From positions 1 through 64,000 of the forward strand of contig NZ_JAKLLN010000019.1 in NCBI RefSeq assembly GCF_023150065.1: a stretch of 64,000 nt of DNA, in the 5' to 3' direction. The first letter of the stretch is position 1. Each line of letters opens with the position of its first letter. Source of the stretch: Zoogloea sp. GTDB taxonomy: Bacteria > Pseudomonadota > Gammaproteobacteria > Burkholderiales > Rhodocyclaceae. The notes beneath the pieces were generated by a model. The model saw only the letters and a list, made by a program, of their open reading frames with translations, was not told the DNA's origin and searched no databases. Positions 58,148 through 64,000 of this stretch are shown here, one piece after another. Position numbers and translations under genes: made by a program.

Positions 58148-58927
58148 TCAGGCGGCGCGGACGCGGCCGATGTGCTCGCGCAGCTCGTGCACGTAGCCGG
58201 CAAAGCGGTCGGTGTAGGTCACGTCCAGATCGCGGGGGCGCGGCAGGTCGATCTCCCGGCGCACCAGGATGCGCCCGGGGCGCTTGCTCATCACGTACAC
58301 GGTGTCGGCCAGGAAAACCGCCTCGCGCAGGTCGTGGGTGACGAGGATGACGGTGAAGGGCTGCTGCTGCCACAGGTCGCGCAACATGCACCACAGCTCC
58401 TCCCGGGTGAAGGCATCCAGGGCGCCGAAGGGCTCGTCGAGCATCAGCAGGCGGGGCTGGTGGATCAGCGCCCGGCAGATGGAGGCGCGCTGCTGCATGC
58501 CGCCGGAAAGCTCCCAGGGGTATTTGTCCTCGAAGCCGGCCAGGCCCACCCGGGCGAGCAGCTGGCGGGCTTCGGCCTCGTAGCGGACGCGCTCCTTCTT
58601 GAGGGTCGAGCGGTAGGGCTCGACGATCTCCAGAGGCAGCATCACGTTGTCGAGGGTGGTGCGCCAGGGCAGCAGGTTGGCGTTCTGGAAGGCCATGCCG
58701 ACGATCTTCAACGGCCCGCCGACCTGGCGTCCATCCACATAGACATAGCCACCCGAGGGCATGCGCAGGCCGGAGATGAGCTTCATGAGGGTGGACTTGC
58801 CGCAGCCGGAGGGGCCGACCACGGCCACGAACTCGCCCTCGCGGACGTCCAGGCTGACGTTCTCGATGGCCAGCGCACCACCAGGGGCGTAGGCCAGATC
58901 GACGTTCTCGAATTTGACGAAAGACAT
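58148..58927 (-). CDS. ABC transporter ATP-binding protein (SsuB/TauB type)
   Basis: 259 residues from MSFVKFENVDLAYAPGG. Walker A GPSGCGKSTL near 41-50, Q-loop FQNANLLPWRT near 85, signature ELSGGMQQRASICRAL near 140 and Walker B LLMLDEPFGALD near 164. The LLPWRT Q-loop is typical of the sulfonate/taurine/nitrate importer group. It energises uptake with the adjoining permease. Confidence 0.94.
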   Translation of the reverse strand: MSFVKFENVDLAYAPGGALAIENVSLDVREGEFVAVVGPSGCGKSTLMKLISGLRMPSGGYVYVDGRQVGGPLKIVGMAFQNANLLPWRTTLDNVMLPLEIVEPYRSTLKKERVRYEAEARQLLARVGLAGFEDKYPWELSGGMQQRASICRALIHQPRLLMLDEPFGALDAFTREELWCMLRDLWQQQPFTVILVTHDLREAVFLADTVYVMSKRPGRILVRREIDLPRPRDLDVTYTDRFAGYVHELREHIGRVRAA

Positions 58928-58961
58928 GGGGACTTTCTGGATGAGATGGAACGGAGCCAGG

Positions 58962-60002
58962 CTACAGGCTGCGTTCGGCCCGGGCCGGCAGGAAGGCCGG
59001 GTTGAACAGCTCACCGGCGGCGGGCACCTTGGGCAGGGCGTAGGCTTCGGCGGTTTCGGCGATGGAGCGCTTGAGGCGATCGGCGGTGACGGCGCCCAGG
59101 CCGTTCTGCTTGACCTCGGCGGTCACCACGCTGGTGTCGAGGGCCAGCCTGAGGCGGCGGGTCTCCAGGGCCACGTCGATCAGGGGGTCACGCTCTTTCA
59201 CCGCCGGAATGGCGGCGTCGGGCTTGGCGATGGTCTCCTTGAGGGCCTTGTTGAAGGCGCGCAGGAAGCCTTCGATGGCCTTGGGCTTCTCGGCAATGAG
59301 CTTGGGGCTCGCGATGATGGCATTGCCGTAAAGCTCCACGCCGAAATCGGGGTAGCGCAGGGCCACGATGTCGGCCGGCTTGACGCCCCGGGCCTCCAGG
59401 TTGAGCAGGCTGGTGAAGTAGAAGCCGGTGATGCCGTCCACGTCGCCCCGGGCCAGCAGGGTTTCGCGGATGGCCGGGTCCACCGACTGCCATTTCACCG
59501 CCTCCACGCCCAGCCCGTTGGACTTGGCAAAGGCCGGCCAGGCCTTGCGCCCAGCGTCGAAGATCGGCGCGGCGAGGGTCTTGCCGGCCAGATCGGCGGG
59601 CCTGCTGACGCCGCTCTTCTTCAGGGTAAAGACCGCCGCCGGGGTGGCGTTATAGACCATGTACACAGCCTGGATCTTCGAGCCCGGTGTCCGGGCGTCG
59701 TATTCCACCAGGGCGTTGAAGTCGGCAAAGCCCATCTCGTAGGCGCCGGTAGCGACCCGGGTGACCGCCCCCGCCGAGCCGTTGCCGGCGTCGATGGTCA
59801 CGTCCAGGCCCTCGGCGGCGAAGTAGCCTTTGCTCCTGGCCAACAGGAAAGGCGCAGCCGGACCCTCAAAGCGCCAGTCGAGGGTGAATTTCAGCTTCAC
59901 TGGCTCGTCAGCCAGGGCAGGGGCGGAGACAAAGGGGCTGGCAAGGGCGGCCAGGCCGGTGGCAAGCAGCAGACGACGGGACGCGCTGAGAAGGTGCGAC
60001 AT
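58962..60002 (-). CDS. ABC transporter substrate-binding protein (NMT1/SsuA-like)
   Basis: 346 residues from MSHLLSASRRLLLATG. The twin-Arg-like start (SASRRLLLATGLAALASP) with cleavage near PALADEPV suggests export; the arginine pair makes Tat plausible but the consensus is incomplete. The NMT1-like fold shows KLKFTLDWRFEGPAAPFLLARSKGYFAAEGLDVTIDAG, GADFNALVEY and GVSRPADLAGKTLAAP. Members carry nitrate, sulfonates, taurine or thiamine-precursor pyrimidines. FTLDW near the mature start resembles the ThiY/HMP branch. The substrate remains open. Confidence 0.88.
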   Translation of the reverse strand: MSHLLSASRRLLLATGLAALASPFVSAPALADEPVKLKFTLDWRFEGPAAPFLLARSKGYFAAEGLDVTIDAGNGSAGAVTRVATGAYEMGFADFNALVEYDARTPGSKIQAVYMVYNATPAAVFTLKKSGVSRPADLAGKTLAAPIFDAGRKAWPAFAKSNGLGVEAVKWQSVDPAIRETLLARGDVDGITGFYFTSLLNLEARGVKPADIVALRYPDFGVELYGNAIIASPKLIAEKPKAIEGFLRAFNKALKETIAKPDAAIPAVKERDPLIDVALETRRLRLALDTSVVTAEVKQNGLGAVTADRLKRSIAETAEAYALPKVPAAGELFNPAFLPARAERSL

Positions 60003-60412
60003 GGTGAACAACTCCAGGAAATGAAAGGCAGACATGCGTCGATCGCATTGCGGAGCGCTTGTGCAACGTCCGTGCCATCTCCCAACACATTGATTTCGTG
60101 GACTAAATTTTCATGCTCGGGTCAAACCCCAGCCACACCGGCGGATGCCCGACAGAAAACCCGCCAAACCATGCCCTCCCATGGTGCTCGGGGCCGGATC
60201 ACGCACCGCCCCCGTGCATACCATAAACATATCTTGAATCGTAAAGAGTGTTTATTTTCAAATGGATATAGTCCATTCAAGTATATCCATCCGGTGATGA
60301 AGGATATTCCCAAGACGGGTTCTCACCCCTGCTAGATTCGGTTCCATCGGTTGTCCGCCCCTTGCACCGGACGACCCGACCGAACCTAGCCATGACTCAT
60401 CAGGAGCCCAAC
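60003..60412. other. intergenic region with putative regulatory repeat (410 bases)
   Basis: Noncoding region between the divergent ABC binding protein and the Tsx-like channel gene. It contains the ATGGATATA/TATATCCAT repeat described separately and an AT-rich stretch (about 60225-60295) likely to be the channel gene's promoter. No gene and no riboswitch consensus is visible. Confidence 0.5.
60262..60290. promoter_or_regulatory. perfect 9-base inverted repeat upstream of the Tsx-like gene
   Basis: ATGGATATA (60262-60270) and TATATCCAT (60282-60290) are perfect inverted copies with an 11-base spacer. A shorter repeat ATGGA-TATAG-TCCAT overlaps the left arm. Spacing of about two helical turns suits a dimeric regulator. 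The repeat is 123 bases before the ATG at 60413. Confidence 0.55.
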
Positions 60413-61276
60413 ATGAAGTTCTCGAAGAAGAAGTGCCTCGTCGCAACCCTGCTGGCCGCCTGTGCCGGCACCGCCGGCGCTGCCAACTGGAGCGACACCT
60501 ACATCGGCTACCGCTGGGGGGCCAATTTTGGCGAGCCCTTCGGCAAGACCGACATCTCCAAGAGCATCGTCAATCTGGCCCACGTGAGCGGCTACAAATA
60601 CGGCACCAACTTCCTGAATGCCGACCTGCTGATGTCCGACAGCAAGGACCCGTCGGCCCCGGGCTCCAAGTCCGGCGCCCAGGAGATCTACATCGTCTAT
60701 CGCCATACCCTGGACCTGGGCAAGGTCACCGGCAGCGAATTCAAGTTTGGCCCGGTGCGCGGCCTGGGCCTGACCGGCGGCTTCGATGTGAACACCAAGA
60801 ACGACGCCGGCTACAACTCCAAGAAGCGCATGATCGTGGCCGGCCCGACCCTGATGATGGACGTGCCGGGCTTTCTCAACGTGAGCCTGCTCTACCTGTG
60901 GGAAAGCAACGCCCCCTACAGCAAGTTCAGCCACACCCAGACCGACCGCTACAGCTACGACCCGCACCCCATGCTCAACCTGGCCTGGGGCATTCCCTTC
61001 AACCTGGGGCCGGTTCCCCTGTCCTTCGAGGGCTTCGCCAACTTCATCGCCGCCAAGGGCAAGAACGAGTTTGGTGGCAACACCGCCGCCGAAACGAATA
61101 TCGACATGCAGGTCATGTACGACGTGAGCCCGCACATCGGCGCCGCCGCCAAGACCTTCAAGGTCGGCCTGGAATACCAGTACTGGCGCAACAAGTTCGG
61201 CAACGACCACAACGGTGCGGCCGGCGATGGGGCCTTCGCCAAGACCACCATGATCCGCGCCGAATACCACTTCTGA
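60413..61276 (+). CDS. Tsx/OmpK-like nucleoside-specific outer-membrane channel
   Basis: 287 residues from MKFSKKKCLVATLLA, with a Sec signal peptide to about residue 24 (CAGTAGAA-NW). Mature barrel features: NWSDTYIGYRWGANFGEPF, HVSGYKYGTNFLNADLLMSDSKDP, EIYIVYRHTLDLG, VSLLYLWESN, then FEGFANFIAAKG and the C-terminal RAEYHF. The DTYIGYR and YKYGTNF patterns fit the Tsx-like outer-membrane family. If so, it admits nucleosides into the periplasm and could feed the purine locus. It ends just before a terminator. Confidence 0.82.
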   Translation: MKFSKKKCLVATLLAACAGTAGAANWSDTYIGYRWGANFGEPFGKTDISKSIVNLAHVSGYKYGTNFLNADLLMSDSKDPSAPGSKSGAQEIYIVYRHTLDLGKVTGSEFKFGPVRGLGLTGGFDVNTKNDAGYNSKKRMIVAGPTLMMDVPGFLNVSLLYLWESNAPYSKFSHTQTDRYSYDPHPMLNLAWGIPFNLGPVPLSFEGFANFIAAKGKNEFGGNTAAETNIDMQVMYDVSPHIGAAAKTFKVGLEYQYWRNKFGNDHNGAAGDGAFAKTTMIRAEYHF

Positions 61277-61298
61277 ACGCCCCCCGCAGCAGACGGCA

Positions 61299-61336
61299 AA
61301 AGGCCGGCCCGACTTGCGTCGGGCCGGCCTTTTTTA
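61299..61336. terminator. bidirectional rho-independent terminator
   Basis: AAAAGGCCGGCCCGAC-TTGC-GTCGGGCCGGCCTTTTTT is a near-perfect hairpin with T and A runs on both sides. It lies between the converging Tsx-like gene (plus) and dctA (minus). Confidence 0.92.
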
Positions 61337-61362
61337 CTTGCCTTGGCGGGGTGGCGCCGAAC

Positions 61363-62670
61363 TCAGCTGGCCGGAGCCAGGGCAGGCTCGATGACGGGCA
61401 CCACCACTTCGTCATCCAACTTGCCATCCAGGGCCAGGGCCATGCGCTCCCGGTCCAGTTCCTTCTCGGAGGCGGAGATCACCACGGTGGCCACGGCGTT
61501 GCCGGTGATGTTGGTCAGGGCGCGGGCCTCGCTCATGAAGCGGTCGATGCCCAAGATCAGGGCCATGCCGGCCACCGGGATGGTGGGCACCACGGCCAGG
61601 GTCGAGGCCAGAGTGATGAAGCCTGCGCCGGTGATGCCGCTGGCGCCCTTGGAGGTCAGCATGGCCACCACCAGGATGGTCAGCTCCTGGGTCAGGGTCA
61701 GGTCGGTGTTGGTGGCCTGGGCGATGAACAGGGCCGCCATGGTCATGTAGATGTTGGTGCCATCCAGGTTGAAGGAGTAGCCGGTGGGCACCACCAGGCC
61801 GACCACGGAGCGGCTGCAGCCCATCTTCTCGAGCTTGTGCATCAGCTTGGGCAGGGCCGACTCGGAGGAGCTGGTGCCCAGCACGATCAGCAGCTCTTCA
61901 CGGATGTACTTGATGAACTTGACGATGGAGAAGCCGGTGTAGCGGGCAATGGCGCCCAGCACGACAAAGATGAACAGGCCGCAGGTGAGGTAGAAGGCAC
62001 CCATCAGCTTGGCCATGGGCACCAGGGAGGCCACACCGTACTTGCCGATGGTGAAGGCCATGGCACCGAAGGCACCCAGGGGGGCGAGCTTCATCACGCT
62101 GTTAACAATGCCGAACATCACGTGGGAGATCTGCTCCACGAAGTCGAAAACGGGCTTGCCCTTGTCACCCATGGCGGCCAGGGAGAAACCGAACAGGATG
62201 GCCAGCAGCAGCACCTGCAGGATGTCGCCCTTGGCAAAGGCATCCACAAAGGTGGAGGGGATGATGTTGAGGACGAACTCGGTGGTCGTCTGGGCGTGGG
62301 CCTTGGCGGTGTAGCCCTCGATGGCCTTGGTGTCCAGGGTGCTCACGTCGGCGTTGAAGCCGGCACCGGGCTGGGCCACGTTGGCCACCACCAGGCCGAT
62401 GGCCAGGGCCAGGGTGGAGACGATCTCGAAATACAGCAGGGCCTTGCCGCCCACCCGGCCGACCTTCTTCATGTCCTGCATGCCGGCGATGCCGTGCACC
62501 ACGGTGCAGAAGATCACCGGAGCGATGATCATCTTGACCAGCTTGATGAAGCCGTCCCCCAGGGGCTTCAGATCCACCCCCAGCTTGGGCTCGAAATACC
62601 CCAGCAGCACGCCGCAGACGATGGCAAACAGCACCTGCACGTACAGCACCTTGTAGAACGGCTTTTTCAT
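61363..62670 (-). CDS. dctA: C4-dicarboxylate transporter DctA
   Basis: 435 residues, eight or more hydrophobic segments. The glutamate/dicarboxylate symporter signatures are visible: the serine-rich [20 protein letters not shown] near 275, [25 protein letters not shown] near 305, and [22 protein letters not shown] near 345. It takes up succinate, fumarate and malate with protons or sodium. The start [14 protein letters not shown] is typical of DctA, and GGAGAAAG lies upstream. No dctBD regulators are next to it. Confidence 0.95.
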   Translation of the reverse strand: MKKPFYKVLYVQVLFAIVCGVLLGYFEPKLGVDLKPLGDGFIKLVKMIIAPVIFCTVVHGIAGMQDMKKVGRVGGKALLYFEIVSTLALAIGLVVANVAQPGAGFNADVSTLDTKAIEGYTAKAHAQTTTEFVLNIIPSTFVDAFAKGDILQVLLLAILFGFSLAAMGDKGKPVFDFVEQISHVMFGIVNSVMKLAPLGAFGAMAFTIGKYGVASLVPMAKLMGAFYLTCGLFIFVVLGAIARYTGFSIVKFIKYIREELLIVLGTSSSESALPKLMHKLEKMGCSRSVVGLVVPTGYSFNLDGTNIYMTMAALFIAQATNTDLTLTQELTILVVAMLTSKGASGITGAGFITLASTLAVVPTIPVAGMALILGIDRFMSEARALTNITGNAVATVVISASEKELDRERMALALDGKLDDEVVVPVIEPALAPAS

Positions 62671-62718
62671 GATGGTCTTTCTCCGGTGTTTGTGACTATG
62701 GGCCGGAGATTAGGCCGA

Positions 62719-63489
62719 TCATCGGGAGCCCGAAATTGTGCTCTCCCCCATTGTGGACGGCCCTATTGTGGAAAGCCGCAGGCCTGGCACCTCCACCACC
62801 AGCCGGCGCACCAGCTCGATGCCAGCAGGATCGATGCGGGCCCCCAGCGCCAGCACCTCCACCCCCGCCGCCATCGCGGCGCGCAGGGCCTGGCCGTAGT
62901 CCGGGTCGATGTGGTCGGCCGGGCGCACTGCATCCACGTCGGAGCGCTGCACGCAGAACACCAGCACCGCCCGATGCCCGGCCGCCACCATGGCCGACAT
63001 CTCGCGCAGGTGCCGGGCGCCACGGGTGGTCACCGCATCGGGAAAATAGCCGATGCGCCCTTCCACCGCGGCGGTGACGTTCTTCACCTCCAGGTAACAG
63101 TCGGGCCGCCCGGCCCCCTGCAGCAGGAAGTCGATGCGGCTGCCCTCACCGTACTTCACCTCCGGCCGGATCCGTTCATAGCCCCCCAGCTCCGGCACAC
63201 CCCCGCCCTCGATGGCCTCGCGGACCAGGGCGTTGCTGCGCCCGGTGTGTACGCCCACGATCACCCCCGGCGCGGTTTCCACCAGCTCCCAGGTCCACGC
63301 CAGCTTGCGTGCCGGGTTGGCGGCCGGCGACAGCCACACCCGGCTGCCCGGCGTCTTGCAGCCCTGCATGGAGCCGGTGTTGGGGCAATGGGCGGTGAGC
63401 AGCTGCCCGTCGGCCGTCTCCACGTCGGCCAGGAAACGCTGGTAACGGCGCAGCAGGCGCGCCTCGAGAAGGGGGCTGGGAAAACGCAT
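62719..63489 (-). CDS. sfsA: DNA/RNA nuclease SfsA
   Basis: 256 residues from MRFPSPLLEARLLRRYQRFLADVE, the usual SfsA start; upstream in-frame sequence is not conserved-looking. Family markers include AHCPNTGSMQGC near 34, LVRAAI-type NALVREAIEGG, RPEVKYGEGSRIDFLL near 107, YLEVKNVTAAVEGRIGYFPDAVTTRGARHLRE near 130 and FCVQRSDVDAVRPADHIDP near 170. The PD-(D/E)xK catalytic residues fall in SRIDFLL and EVKN. Once described as a sugar-fermentation stimulation protein, it is now regarded as a nuclease of uncertain role. Confidence 0.95.
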   Translation of the reverse strand: MRFPSPLLEARLLRRYQRFLADVETADGQLLTAHCPNTGSMQGCKTPGSRVWLSPAANPARKLAWTWELVETAPGVIVGVHTGRSNALVREAIEGGGVPELGGYERIRPEVKYGEGSRIDFLLQGAGRPDCYLEVKNVTAAVEGRIGYFPDAVTTRGARHLREMSAMVAAGHRAVLVFCVQRSDVDAVRPADHIDPDYGQALRAAMAAGVEVLALGARIDPAGIELVRRLVVEVPGLRLSTIGPSTMGESTISGSR

Positions 63490-63559
63490 GGCGGGCGACC
63501 CGGTGGAGGGAAGCCGCCATGATGGCAGGGGCGGCAGGCACCCCGCCAGTGCCCGGGCC

Positions 63560-64000
63560 CTAGGCGCTGACGATCCCGGTCTCGTCACCCAGGCGCGCCG
63601 ACAGCTTGTCGGCCGACAGCAACAACAGGAGCTCGCCGCCCTGGCCGCCCTCGGTCTTGACGATGCTGTCCACCAGGCTGGCGCTGCCCTGGAAGAGGCC
63701 GGCCACCGGCTGGATCAGGGACACCGGGACTTCCGGGATCTCGCCCAGCTCGTCCACCAACAGGCCCAGGCGCTGGCCATTGGTGGCGCCACGGACGATG
63801 ACGATCTGGCTCGGCGTGCCGGCGCGCTCGCCGTGCACGTAGTCGCGCAGGTCCACCACCATGATGGGATCGCCCTCGTACATCACGCAGCCGCGCACGT
63901 GGGCGGGCAGCCCGGGCAAGGTGGTGATGCGCTGGACATCGATGGATTCGACGATGTCGCTGGAATGCATGCCGTACCAGCTGCCGCCGATATGGAAGGT
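63560..64000 (-). CDS. CheW-like domain protein (partial, cut by window edge)
   Basis: At least 146 residues; the frame is open to the right edge and continues past 64000, so the true start is outside. The CheW fold is clear: FHIGGSWYGMHSSDIVESIDVQRITTLPGLPAHVRGCVMYEGDPIMVVDLRDYV, then IVIVRGATNGQRLGLLVDELGEIPEVPVSLIQPV. The C-terminus GGELLLLLSADKLSARLGDETGIVSA follows. Such proteins couple chemoreceptors to CheA. A preceding N-terminal domain may exist outside the window. Confidence 0.85.
   Translation of the reverse strand, partial: TFHIGGSWYGMHSSDIVESIDVQRITTLPGLPAHVRGCVMYEGDPIMVVDLRDYVHGERAGTPSQIVIVRGATNGQRLGLLVDELGEIPEVPVSLIQPVAGLFQGSASLVDSIVKTEGGQGGELLLLLSADKLSARLGDETGIVSA

Noticed and set aside
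60003-60120. TPP riboswitch before the NMT1/SsuA-like binding protein
   Set aside because: Conserved thi-box segments (CTGAGA and the ACCTGATC region) are not present on the minus strand upstream of 60002.
61051-61405. CRISPR array anywhere in the window
   Set aside because: I looked for regularly spaced direct repeats on both strands and saw none; the spaced repeats at 0.6-10.3 kb are attC sites with coding sequence between them.
60433-63522. Long plus-strand open frame across the Tsx-like, dctA and sfsA region
   Set aside because: It overlaps three well-supported genes in other frames, crosses a terminator and has biased Gly/His/Gln composition.

Overview
This window is GC-rich (by eye about two thirds G+C outside the first 10 kb). 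Gene content and codon use suggest a betaproteobacterium, plausibly of the Rhodocyclales; the species cannot be named from the sequence. It has three parts.

Part 1, bases 1-10340, is an integron gene-cassette array with visibly lower GC. Nineteen small genes, all on the minus strand, are separated by 20 attC sites with cores of the type GCCTAAC...GTTAGGC. No integrase gene is visible, so within the window this is a cluster of attC sites lacking an integrase (CALIN). Its distal end meets a truncated IS1182-type transposase. Most cassettes encode proteins of unknown function. Recognisable ones are an OsmC-family protein and members of DUF3144, DUF695, DUF4304 and a DUF6572-like family (the last broken by an in-frame amber codon). 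Five products carry export signals. In nine cassettes the stop codon lies inside the attC core.

Part 2, about 10.5-25.8 kb, is accessory chromosome. It holds two exported proteins, an Mrr-type nuclease with a topoisomerase zinc finger, a CE1-type esterase, an old-yellow-enzyme reductase, an MFS pump with a divergent LysR regulator, and a catabolic island. The island contains a Baeyer-Villiger-type monooxygenase, a short-chain dehydrogenase, a MetX-fold hydrolase, an outer-membrane channel and two AraC regulators. The enzyme set suggests an alcohol-ketone-ester/lactone-acid route for an unknown substrate.

Part 3, about 25.8-64 kb, looks like core or niche chromosome. A purine locus includes an adenine-deaminase-type enzyme, a BMP-family binding protein, a nucleobase deaminase, XdhABC, a BMP-type ABC transporter, an 8-oxoguanine-deaminase-like enzyme and guanine deaminase. 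Together they would import purines and bring adenine and guanine to xanthine/urate; no urate-degrading enzyme is present. A signalling block follows: a globin-coupled diguanylate cyclase, a two-component pair, a hybrid histidine kinase, and a PpkA-like kinase divergent from a TagR-like SUMF1 protein. The window ends with tRNA-Leu(GAG), an NMT1/SsuA-type ABC transporter, a Tsx-like channel, DctA, SfsA and the edge of a CheW-like gene.
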